Assembly: GCA_023511625.1 (NCBI GenBank)
Contig: JAIMBD010000019.1
Coordinates: 1-42,562, forward strand
Direction: 5' to 3'
DNA: 42,562 bases
Source: Bacillota bacterium
GTDB lineage: Bacteria; Bacillota; Sulfobacillia; Sulfobacillales; Sulfobacillaceae
A model generated the notes under the pieces. That model did not search any database. It saw nothing but the letters and a program-made list of their open reading frames with translations, and was not told where the DNA came from. Shown piece after piece: positions 35,101 through 42,094 of the stretch. Made by a program: the position numbers and the translations under genes. How positions within the stretch are numbered: position 1 is the stretch's first letter; the number at the start of each line of letters is the position of its first letter.

Positions 35101-35680
35101 TGGGCTCTACGGCCAGTCCCACGGCCGGGGCGGGCACCGTCCCCTGGGGGCTAAGCGGCAGCGCATCCCCGTAGGCGAGAAGCTGGCCTGAGCTTTCGAG
35201 TACCCAGTACCCCATGCCGTCGGGCGTCGCGGCGATGGCCACGGCCGGGCCGGACGGGGTGGGCCCGGCGTAAGGCGCGGCGCCGAAAAGGGGGTGCACG
35301 CCGCCCGCGGCGTTCAGGACGTACAGGCCGCGGGGGCCGACGGCCACCGGCACGGGGTTGGAGCTGCCGTTGTCTGCCGTCACCACGAGGTTTCCTGAGG
35401 TGGCGTCTTTGGGCACTGCCACCGTGATCTGGGTAGTGGACCAGCTCAAGATGGGACAAGCGACGTTGCCCAAAAGGACGACGTCGTTGATGTCCGGCGC
35501 GCTGATCTGCCAGTCGAAGCCCTGGCCGGTGATGGTCAGCGTCTGGCCGGGCAGGGCCACGCTGGGGGTGACGGCGGTGATCTGCGGTGGGGATTGGGCC
35601 CGGGCCGCGGCCGGGATCCCGATTCCGGCTACGACGAGCAGGCAGGCACAAATCCAGGCGAAAACACGCGGTCGCAGCAT
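32138..35680 (-). CDS. Secreted GH18-type wall hydrolase with internal peptidoglycan-binding domain and CWB2 repeats
   Basis: The protein (1180 residues from ATG 35680, chosen for GGGAG 8 bp upstream; GTG 35710 is in frame) has a signal peptide to about residue 29. An IPT/TIG domain follows (about 32-125), then propeller-like repeats of the GYWVLESSGQLLAYGDA type (about 125-350). A GH18 domain (about 360-780) has catalytic motif NIDFEGLP with Asp466 and Glu468, and FFGVPGYAKAW. A peptidoglycan-binding-1 domain (about 635-725: GTGVVALQYAL, LDGDYGPSTVQAVYAFQ) interrupts the GH18 fold, which resumes at VTWYEDARGNLA and GIALWSMGEADP. An Ig-like domain (about 785-875) and three CWB2 repeats (about 880-1180) end it. 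Relatives such as spore-cortex lytic YaaH/SleL hydrolyse N-acetylglucosaminyl bonds. The likely job is wall-anchored peptidoglycan remodelling. Confidence 0.9.
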   Translation of the reverse strand: MLRPRVFAWICACLLVVAGIGIPAAARAQSPPQITAVTPSVALPGQTLTITGQGFDWQISAPDINDVVLLGNVACPILSWSTTQITVAVPKDATSGNLVVTADNGSSNPVPVAVGPRGLYVLNAAGGVHPLFGAAPYAGPTPSGPAVAIAATPDGMGYWVLESSGQLLAYGDALPLSPQGTVPAPAVGLAVEPNGQGGWILSQNGTVTPVGQAPALGNAPGPAVAIAAAPNGQGYWVLEQNGTVVGFGSAEGGGEAGPNPVALAADPQGGLWVLNADGSVVGLDGAPTFGNLTAAVSAASLQPAAIAPAPDGQGYYILTAQGYLYGFGDAVVPNPLPPLPNNAPASVALAVVGPYHPYGLNDFVYWYPTGDLNQYLQYQSTMGQALNIISPHWFWVNGDGTVGGPTQDITPLVAEMQAHGLKVVPMFGRSFDGSLGPLATPQGQETIVQGILADVNQYHLNGVNIDFEGLPSQSAGYLDAFAQKLKAALGPNRMLAIDVYPDWAAYTDSHGNPEPAYVDTEYDYHFLSQVGYLVVMAYPMSWDPGPLSSLVKDSAIIDYILHGVNGSGPVANPDHVFFGVPGYAKAWEGVSGYGSLPSTTVPAITQTLAQQGVSPQYNPTYGETEAQYTVPFTVPQATLQSGSTGTGVVALQYALNTLLANPSQYRASSTAGSLPSNFPLTLDGDYGPSTVQAVYAFQIDWGVQGDPAGVYGPNTQSKLQWIASNTDAFSSGGIPAVTWYEDARGNLAHAQQIQSSGLSGIALWSMGEADPNYFSTLAEGVHLAANGEVTVTADPATLYQGVTETVRFTVTQGHGFPIANLTVSFLGETATTDGNGVAAFTVTPTATGGATATVTDPAGETVATTTVTVAAPSVARLGGQDRFGTAELLSNLWVGQSQTVVLATADNYPDALAGAPLAFAQNAPILLTDPNVLTPSTLAEIERLGAKRAILLGGPDAISDNVAQALEAAGIQVTRYAGQDRFGTAAAIAEALGDPSGVAVMASGQSYPDSLTIAPIAAENHWPLLLAGSAAGPGTLSPATTAAITALNIHTIYLIGSVNSIPQSVATALSGMGVTVERLSGGTDFYGTNLAVLNAFASRLDFTHLMVATGENFPDALTAGPAAAALGTAILLVPGSASTLPAAQSAFLAAHAANIGNPIVAGGPAAVSPGIAAALASLLP

Positions 35681-35925
35681 GTAGAACGCTCCCGTCTTCG
35701 AGGTCTTCACTCGCCCCAGCGTGCGCGCTCTGGCCCTCGGTTGACAAGGGTCGACGGAGCGGGCCCACGCCGGGAAATGCCGGTGAAGGCCGAATTCGCC
35801 TCGGGAGATGGGATCCCTCTTTGCCGGGGACGGGAATTGCGGAAGAAGGGTCGGGCGACGGTGCCGAAAAGGCGTCGGGACAGGGATTTCGGGGGGATCT
35901 AAAGTTTTCCTAAAAAACGCGGAAA

Positions 35926-35950
35926 GGGGCTCGGGACAACCCCGAGCCCC
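35926..35950 (-). terminator. Terminator of the peroxiredoxin gene
   Basis: GGGGCTCGGG (35926-35935) pairs with CCCGAGCCCC (35941-35950) around a 5-nt loop. On the minus strand TTTCCGCGTTTTTTAGG follows. It lies 13 bp past the stop codon. Confidence 0.8.
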
Positions 35951-35963
35951 GGACGGGGAGTGC

Positions 35964-36503
35964 TTACACCGGCTCCAGGAGCGCTTGGCCGGGGTGCCAA
36001 TTGACGGGGCAAAGCCCGCCGGCCTTCAGCGCCTTCAGCACCCGCAACACCTCGTCGACTGAGCGGCCCACGTTGAGGTTGTGGACCACCTCGTACTCTA
36101 CCACCCCGTCGGGGTTGATGAGGAAAAGGCCGCGGTACGCCGCCCCTTCGTCGGGGTAGTAGACCTGGTAGTCGCGCGAGACCCGGTGGGTCCAGTCGCT
36201 GGCCAAGGGGTAGCGCAGCGGGCCCAATCCCCCGTGCGCCCGATCGGTCTTGATCCAGGCGCGATGGACGTGGGGGCTGTCGGTGGACACGCCCACGATG
36301 TCGGCGCCTTCGGCCTGAAAGTCGCGCCAAGCGTCGGAGAAGGCGGTGATCTCGGTGGGACAGACAAAGGTGAAGTCGTGGGGATAGAAGAAGAACACGA
36401 GCCAGCGGCCGCGATAGTCGCGGCAGCGCACTGTGCCCATCTCGCCCGAGGGCAAGATGGCCGGCATCTCAAACTCGGGCGCTTTTTGACCCACCAAAGC
36501 CAT
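35964..36503 (-). CDS. 2-Cys peroxiredoxin (AhpC/Prx1 type)
   Basis: The 179-residue protein is a typical 2-Cys peroxiredoxin. The peroxidatic Cys48 is in DFTFVCPTE, the catalytic Thr/Arg region in GVSTDSPHVHRAW, and the resolving Cys165 in GGLCPVNWHPG. ATG 36503 is preferred: AAAGGAGG stands 10 bp upstream, whereas the longer frame (GTG 36527) would start inside that site. It reduces peroxides using a thioredoxin-like or AhpF-like donor. The short FAD protein at 5872-6444 is a distant candidate donor only. It is flanked by terminators on both sides, so it is monocistronic. Confidence 0.95.
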   Translation of the reverse strand: MALVGQKAPEFEMPAILPSGEMGTVRCRDYRGRWLVFFFYPHDFTFVCPTEITAFSDAWRDFQAEGADIVGVSTDSPHVHRAWIKTDRAHGGLGPLRYPLASDWTHRVSRDYQVYYPDEGAAYRGLFLINPDGVVEYEVVHNLNVGRSVDEVLRVLKALKAGGLCPVNWHPGQALLEPV

Positions 36504-36585
36504 GGGTGTTTTTGCCTCCTTTGGCACCCGCCGGTTACGGGATTCTCCGTCGCGCTTAGTGTGCGGTGCCGCAAAGGAGGCTATT

Positions 36586-36606
36586 CCCGCCCCGGGCCGG
36601 GGCGGG
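36586..36606 (-). terminator. Hairpin after the TPR lipoprotein gene
   Basis: CCCGCCCCG (36586-36594) pairs with CGGGGCGGG (36598-36606) with a 3-nt loop, 3 bp beyond the TPR gene stop. The following minus-strand bases, AATAGCCTCCTTT, are only moderately T-rich. Confidence 0.6.
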
Positions 36607-36609
36607 GGT

Positions 36610-37170
36610 TCAATAACCTTGTTGGAGGTACTTATAGAGCTTGTCCGAAGGTGGCACCGCCTTTAAGGCTTCGGCCTGGTACTGTTTGACGGCGGCGGTG
36701 TTGCCGAGGTTCTTTTCGAGCAGGATGAGGTTGTACCAGCCGTAGTCATAGCTCGGGCTCTTCTTTACGGCTTCCTGGTAGTAGGGCAGGGCCTTTTGGG
36801 GCTCCTTGAAGGTGTAGTTGTAGAGGTTTCCGATGTCATTGTCGAGGATGCCGTCCTTGGGATCTAATTGCGCCGCCTTCAGGTAGGCCTGAAGGGCCTG
36901 GGCGGGGTTGTTGTTGACGAACTCCGAGTGCGCCAGGTTAGACCAGGCGGTAGCGCTGTTGGGGTTGGCCTTGACCGCCGCTTGGAATTTCGGCAAGTCT
37001 TTCCATTGGGCCGCCCCCACGATGACCGGGGGCTCACTGATGGCGGCGGTGTGGGGGGCGGCTTTGGCCGGCGCTGGCGTTTTCACAGCCGGGTGGCTTG
37101 GGGACGCCGCCGAGCCACAGCCCACTGCTCCGGCCAACAGCGCGCCCAATACCATCCAACGCAGTCGCAT
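36610..37170 (-). CDS. TPR-repeat lipoprotein
   Basis: The 186-residue protein starts at ATG 37170 behind GAGGAGGAATTCC. A lipoprotein signal peptide ends in the lipobox GAVGC with Cys18 as lipid-attachment site. An Ala/Pro-rich linker follows (20-45), then about three tetratricopeptide units (about 58-175): SATAWSNLAHSEFVNNNPAQ, LDNDIGNLYNYTFKEPQKAL, and YDYGWYNLILLEKNLGNTAA. A membrane-tethered TPR protein outside the cell usually scaffolds a protein complex. The partner is unknown. The frame extends to 37488 upstream but that part lacks family features. Confidence 0.85.
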   Translation of the reverse strand: MRLRWMVLGALLAGAVGCGSAASPSHPAVKTPAPAKAAPHTAAISEPPVIVGAAQWKDLPKFQAAVKANPNSATAWSNLAHSEFVNNNPAQALQAYLKAAQLDPKDGILDNDIGNLYNYTFKEPQKALPYYQEAVKKSPSYDYGWYNLILLEKNLGNTAAVKQYQAEALKAVPPSDKLYKYLQQGY

Positions 37171-37597
37171 GGAATTCCTCCTCTGTGCCGAATGTGGCAA
37201 ACGGATTGCATGGTGTGAACACAGATTACATATCGATGATGATACACGCTCCAAGGTGCTCCGTCCATGGCAACGGTTAGGGACCGTTGAACTAAGGTTA
37301 GGGCCTGAAATGTATCTGAACCGCCATAGAATCTGGATCGGGCCGGACGAATTGATATAATGGGTCGCCGGGAGCGCCTCCCTCGGTTGGAGCAACGTTC
37401 CTTCACCCCTCAGCGGACCGGCAAATAAATTTTCCCTGAAGCGGCAGGAAATTGTCGGTCCGGCACGAATAGGTATGGCAGGTATCAACCCGCCGCACAG
37501 TCGTGATGTCAGACCGTACGGCCGGCACCTCTCTCCAAGACTTGGGCGGGGATACCTCTTCGGTGGATGTCTTGTGGGGGGTGAGAGGTGATCCGCA
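37171..37597. other. Divergent intergenic region with a structured segment
   Basis: About 430 bp between the TPR lipoprotein gene and the ribbon-helix-helix pair, locally richer in A+T than the genes around it. It holds a TATAAT hexamer at 37356-37361 reading rightwards (no clear -35) and a large imperfect hairpin at 37415-37461. I see no coding frame. Confidence 0.5.
37415..37461 (+). promoter_or_regulatory. Hairpin in the leader of the ribbon-helix-helix genes
   Basis: GGACCGGCAA (37415-37424) pairs with TTGTCGGTCC (37452-37461), nine Watson-Crick pairs and one G-U. A one-sided bulge (37425-37430) follows, then TTTCC (37431-37435) with GGAAA (37447-37451) and an 11-nt loop. It lies about 135 bp before the first start codon, downstream of the TATAAT. 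No T run follows, so it is not a terminator. Confidence 0.4.
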
Positions 37598-37822
37598 ATG
37601 GCCGATTACTACGGGCGTCCGCGCACCAAGGCGTATGTGGCCTTCCAGGTCCGGTTGTCGCCCGAATTGAAGGAAAAGCTGGTGCGACGCGCATTCGCCA
37701 CCGGCAAGAGTCAAGTGGCCATCGTCAAGGAAGCGTTGGAGCAGTACTTTGACCATCTCGCCCGCGAGCATCCCGAGGAACGGGCGCGGATCGAGGAGGG
37801 ATTGGACAAGGAGGACGACTAG
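37598..37822 (+). CDS. Ribbon-helix-helix-like DNA-binding protein 1
   Basis: The 74-residue protein contains a ribbon-helix-helix-like core: a beta strand (YVAFQVRLS), helix A (PELKEKLVRRAFATG), a turn, and helix B (SQVAIVKEALEQYFDHL). An acidic tail follows. GTGAGAGG precedes the ATG. A second gene of the same layout follows after 1 bp. The pair could form a hetero- or homodimeric repressor, or be an antitoxin-like pair, though no toxin gene is seen. Its position before the S-layer-like gene makes that gene a candidate target, which is inference. Confidence 0.75.
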   Translation: MADYYGRPRTKAYVAFQVRLSPELKEKLVRRAFATGKSQVAIVKEALEQYFDHLAREHPEERARIEEGLDKEDD

Positions 37823-37823
37823 G

Positions 37824-38003
37824 ATGGGGCAGCCCGTTTGCCGACTGGAAGTGGCGATGGAGCCTCACTGGAAGGAGCGCATCGAGCGGTACGCGTGGCT
37901 CCACGGGATGCGCCAGAACGCGGTGGTGGTGGAGGCGATCCGCCGCTACTTCGAGCGCCTCGAGGAGAGCGGGGAGACCGCAGAAACGATGCCGGCGGTA
38001 TGA
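37824..38003 (+). CDS. Ribbon-helix-helix-like DNA-binding protein 2
   Basis: The 59-residue protein aligns with its upstream neighbour: strand CRLEVAM, helix A PHWKERIERYAWLHG, helix B RQNAVVVEAIRRYFERL, then an acidic tail. ATG 37824 has AAGGAGG upstream, within the end of the previous gene, and starts one base after its stop, so the two are translationally coupled. The tandem looks like an old duplication. The S-layer-like gene begins 96 bp downstream on the same strand. Confidence 0.75.
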   Translation: MGQPVCRLEVAMEPHWKERIERYAWLHGMRQNAVVVEAIRRYFERLEESGETAETMPAV

Positions 38004-38099
38004 AGGCGCCCGCCATCGTCGCCTCACAGTCTCGAAATGAACCCGAGCGTTACTTTACGCAAGTGAAGTACGTAGGTTAAGGAGGGCTAAGGCACTTAG

Positions 38100-41000
38100 A
38101 TGTCTAAACAGCGACTGAAAGCGCGGTCGAAGTTGGGCATCCTTGCGGCGGCCGGCTTGATGGCTTGGACGCTGGCCCCGATGGGGTCGGTGTTTGCAGC
38201 CAACGCCCCGCAGGAGACCACGCTGGGCGGCGCCGACCGGATGGCGACGGCGATCCAGATCGCGAACGCCGAGTATCCGAACGGCCCGACCAACGGCTCC
38301 GTCATTCTTGCCTCCGGCGCCGACGCCAACCTGATTGACTCGGTCACGGCCGCTCCGTTGGCCAAGGCGTTGGGCGCCCCGATCTTGTTGACGCAAGACG
38401 CCAACACGATCGGGTCGGAGACCATGAGCTACCTCACCTCGCACGCTATCAGCAAGGTCTACCTGATCGGCGCGGCGGCCAACAGCAACATCGAGAGCCA
38501 GCTGCCGACCGGCGTGACCACGGTCACCTTGACCGGCGCAGACCGCTACGCGACGGCGGCGGCCATCGCGAACCAGCTGGCGCAGGTGGAGAACAAGTCC
38601 TCGTTCAGCACCGTGTACGTGGCGTCGGGCGATGACGCCGACTTGAGCGACGCCTTGGCGATCGCGCCGTGGGCGGCGGCCAACGGCGACCCGGTGCTCT
38701 TGGCGGCGCCGGGCCAGACCTCGCTGCCGTCGTCGGAGGCCTCGCTCATCACCGGCCAGTCGAGCCAGACCCCGGTGGTGGTGGGGGCGGCCACGGGTTA
38801 CAACCTCACCTTCCCGGGTGACGCGACGCCCGAGACCATCGGCAGCAGCAGCAACAGCAACTACGCCAACGCGGTGGCCATTGCCCAGAAGATGGCGCCC
38901 TCGAGTGGCTACACCACGATTGACATCGCCAACGACAGCAGCACCGAGCTCGACACCGAGGCCAACGGGACGGTCTCCTACCACTTGGTGGATGCCATCA
39001 CCGGCGGGCCTTTGGCGGCGATGCAGGGTGCCCCGATCCTCTTCACCAACGGCGCCACTGTCACCCCGAGCCTGCAGTCGTTCCTGTCGAGCAGCCTCGT
39101 GAAGGGCGTCACCCAGGTGAACGTCTTCGGCGGCACCGCGTCGATTCCCTCGAGCACGGTGACGCAGATCGTCAACACCATCGCGGGCGTGGTGACGCCG
39201 ACGCCGACCACGACTAGCGGCAATCTGAGTCTTATCCAGATTAGCGGGCAGTCGTTTGGGCAGGGCACAGCCGCCAATCCCGCCGTGGCGGTAGGCGGCA
39301 CGCCGATGACGTTGTCGACGACCCTGACCGATGCCAACGGCAACCCGGTGCCGGGCGTGGACGTGGATTTGTACTTTATCCTGAACACCACGCCGCCTAC
39401 GTCCGTGACATCGAACGGGCAAGCACTGGCTGAAGGCTCGGATCAAAACGGCACTTACTTTGCGGTGCCGACCAACGCAGAAGGGGTTGCGGCCGCGCAG
39501 TTGTCCGAATCTGCGGGCTCCTCACTGGCAGACGTGGCTCATTATGTGGGGCCCTACACTGCCAATGGTGTCCAGATCAACACGCCACCGGTCTATCTGG
39601 AGTTCGTAGGTTCGAACCAAGCGGCACTTTCGCCAGAACAGACCACTCCCCCGCAGTCCTTTGCTGCAGGGAGCCCGGGCAACTCGGCCGGAGGAGTTGT
39701 GCCGCTGGTCTTCACTTTGCCACCCTTAAACGGCCAGGCGCCCGTAAATGTTTCGGCGACGTTCACGGTTAGTGGGTACGGTAACAGCGCGTCTGCGGCT
39801 CAAGAGGCGTATTTCGCCAATGCGGACGGCTCGACGCTTGCAACGTTAAGTAACTGCAACACCACGGCAGCCACGTACCAGCCCGTGCCCAACGGGCCTA
39901 TCTATTCCTTCGAATGCACAGGAAGCGAGACGGTCAACACAAACTCCAATGGTCAGGCGGTCGCCTATGTGGCGAGTACCAGCAGTGGGGCATTCGTTAC
40001 CGTGTCCGCTTCGGCGACTGACGGTGGCGGAACGTTCAGTGGTACAACCTGGTTTGGCTGGGGGACGGCCGGGATTCCCAATCACACGATCAACTATGGT
40101 GTGTCCGGAGTGACGGGTACCTATAACCCCAATTCGAGCGTACAAAACGGGGTAATCGGGTCGGAAGAGGTCTACACCGCCCAGGTAGGCACGGACGTTA
40201 CTTTCTACGGGCAGGCGTTTGATGCCAACAACAATCCCGTGCCGAACGCGCAGCTCTTCGTCGTGGCAGGGGGTAACGACAACAACACGGATGCCATGGT
40301 GGTAAACGGGCAATCCAAGCCGTTCCCCTACGTTCTGAGCGCGCCGCAAATTCTACAGAGCGACGGACAACCTTACAGTTCGCTCCCCCCAGTGAATGGC
40401 CTTAACAACCAGGTGGCTGCGAGCCCCAGCTATGGGTTCACCATCGCGGCCAACGGGGCGGGGCAGTTCAACTTCACGGTCACCAACACCACGGCGACGC
40501 TAACGACAAATCCCAACACCAACATCCTCAGCCAGCCGAACGACTACTTGGTGTATGCGGTAGAGAACGGCACCATCCAAAGCGGGCCGGGGCCGGGCGG
40601 CACGATGTTCACCAATAATGGTGACGTACCGGCAATTGACTGGCAGGTGTCCGGCAACGTGACGTCGATCGGCGTGGCGGGGGTGCCCAGCATCAAGTCT
40701 ACCGACACATCCGTGAGTGGCATCGAGGCGCCGGCTACTCCGTCGAGCTATATCGGAACCGACCAGACGCCGAGCCTGGCTACGCTGTACATTGAGGGCT
40801 TCTCCGGCGGAGCGGCTTATCCGACGTCCAGCACTGCGAGCAGCACGGGGGCGACTGAGACGTTTACGGTCCAGGCCAGCGGCAACGCCAGCGTCTACAG
40901 CGTTGACGGCGTACCGATTTCCTCCACGTTTGAGGTGAACAAGTCCGTCCAAATCGGGGTCACCTTCAGCGGAGGTAGCTCGGGCACCTACACCGTGACG

Positions 41001-41867
41001 GTTAACGGCTCTACGACCGGTGCGAATGGCGCCAGTTACAGCACGTGGCTGCAGCAAAATGTGGGGACGTACGGTCCTGTGCTTGAGATCGGGGTGGCCG
41101 ACACCACCAGCGAGTCGCCGACGGTGACGATTACGAGCGGGTCGGTGAGTGCCACGGCGAACCTTACGTTTGGCGCCACCAGTGCTACCCAGCTCGGTGC
41201 CGCATCGCCGTCGTCGGTGAATCTGAGTGCCGGTCAAACTTCGGCTCCGATCACGATTACGGTGCAGGACGCCAACGGGAATCCGGTGCCGAACACCACG
41301 GTCAACTTCACGTATTCCAACATGCCCGACCTGTGGATCACGGCCATCAATGGGGTGACGCTGCAACTCGAGGAGCCGAACGGGTCCACGACCCAGGAGG
41401 AGCCGACTCCGTTGCCGCTGTTCAACCCGGCTGAAATTCCAACAACCACGACGGGCGTTTACAAGAGTATTCCACCCCTCGGCTACAACAGCGTGGTCAT
41501 CCCCGGGGTGGTCGACGCGGCCAACGGCGTGATCTCCGTGCAGACCAACAGCAACGGGCAGGTGCAGCTGACGCTGTCGGACGGCGTGTCGGCGTACTAC
41601 ACCGGGTCTCCGGTGGTTCCGAACACCAACACGCCTGGTCCTGCACAGTTCGGATCGGACCTCAGCGTGTTGAATTCTGCCGACTCCGGCACTGCGGTGT
41701 TCTGGTTCTTGCCTGTCGGAACATCCAACGCGCCTAGCAACCTTGTGAATGGCTCACCCGGCACGAACGGGGCCATCGTGCTCAGTATGAACCCACCTGC
41801 GACACTCACGGTGAACGGTCAGCAGATTACCGTGACCCAAGAAGGGACCGTGACCTGGCAGGGCTAG
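38100..41867 (+). CDS. S-layer-like surface protein with N-terminal CWB2 repeats
   Basis: The 1255-residue protein has a signal peptide (about 1-33, ending SVFA). Three CWB2 repeats follow (about 38-360, starting with TTLGGADRMATA, TLTGADRYATAA and a degenerate third SSNSNYANAV). A long Ser/Thr/Asn/Gly-rich beta region contains at least three Ig-like (Big_1/invasin) units marked by DANGNPVPGVDV, DANNNPVPNAQL and DANGNPVPNTTV. Only two cysteines are visible (586 and 606), close enough for a disulfide. AAGGAGG lies 14 bp before the ATG, unusually far. Size, low charge and wall-anchor repeats suggest a major surface-layer protein, by analogy with CWB2-anchored S-layer proteins of Clostridioides. 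A strong terminator follows. Confidence 0.88.
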   Translation: MSKQRLKARSKLGILAAAGLMAWTLAPMGSVFAANAPQETTLGGADRMATAIQIANAEYPNGPTNGSVILASGADANLIDSVTAAPLAKALGAPILLTQDANTIGSETMSYLTSHAISKVYLIGAAANSNIESQLPTGVTTVTLTGADRYATAAAIANQLAQVENKSSFSTVYVASGDDADLSDALAIAPWAAANGDPVLLAAPGQTSLPSSEASLITGQSSQTPVVVGAATGYNLTFPGDATPETIGSSSNSNYANAVAIAQKMAPSSGYTTIDIANDSSTELDTEANGTVSYHLVDAITGGPLAAMQGAPILFTNGATVTPSLQSFLSSSLVKGVTQVNVFGGTASIPSSTVTQIVNTIAGVVTPTPTTTSGNLSLIQISGQSFGQGTAANPAVAVGGTPMTLSTTLTDANGNPVPGVDVDLYFILNTTPPTSVTSNGQALAEGSDQNGTYFAVPTNAEGVAAAQLSESAGSSLADVAHYVGPYTANGVQINTPPVYLEFVGSNQAALSPEQTTPPQSFAAGSPGNSAGGVVPLVFTLPPLNGQAPVNVSATFTVSGYGNSASAAQEAYFANADGSTLATLSNCNTTAATYQPVPNGPIYSFECTGSETVNTNSNGQAVAYVASTSSGAFVTVSASATDGGGTFSGTTWFGWGTAGIPNHTINYGVSGVTGTYNPNSSVQNGVIGSEEVYTAQVGTDVTFYGQAFDANNNPVPNAQLFVVAGGNDNNTDAMVVNGQSKPFPYVLSAPQILQSDGQPYSSLPPVNGLNNQVAASPSYGFTIAANGAGQFNFTVTNTTATLTTNPNTNILSQPNDYLVYAVENGTIQSGPGPGGTMFTNNGDVPAIDWQVSGNVTSIGVAGVPSIKSTDTSVSGIEAPATPSSYIGTDQTPSLATLYIEGFSGGAAYPTSSTASSTGATETFTVQASGNASVYSVDGVPISSTFEVNKSVQIGVTFSGGSSGTYTVTVNGSTTGANGASYSTWLQQNVGTYGPVLEIGVADTTSESPTVTITSGSVSATANLTFGATSATQLGAASPSSVNLSAGQTSAPITITVQDANGNPVPNTTVNFTYSNMPDLWITAINGVTLQLEEPNGSTTQEEPTPLPLFNPAEIPTTTTGVYKSIPPLGYNSVVIPGVVDAANGVISVQTNSNGQVQLTLSDGVSAYYTGSPVVPNTNTPGPAQFGSDLSVLNSADSGTAVFWFLPVGTSNAPSNLVNGSPGTNGAIVLSMNPPATLTVNGQQITVTQEGTVTWQG

Positions 41868-41918
41868 GGGTGTCCGGGCTCTGGCGATGAACCCGAAGTG
41901 ACGGCGTGAAACAGCGTG

Positions 41919-41943
41919 GGCTGGGCCTTTGAAAGGCCCAGCC
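41919..41943 (+). terminator. Terminator of the S-layer-like gene
   Basis: GGCTGGGCC (41919-41927) pairs with GGCCCAGCC (41935-41943). The loop TTTGAAA can extend the stem by three pairs. ATTTTAT follows. It lies 51 bp past the stop codon. Confidence 0.75.
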
Positions 41944-42094
41944 ATTTTATGTGGGCGTGGTGGTGGGTGATGGCTTAGACGGATGCAGCATTATTTGACG
42001 AAAGAGGACGAAAAAGGAATTATGGTGTGGGAGACAAAAGTTACTTTCGTGAACCGAACCTCGGAATCGCGTTGCGCCCGGACCGCCGCGTACC

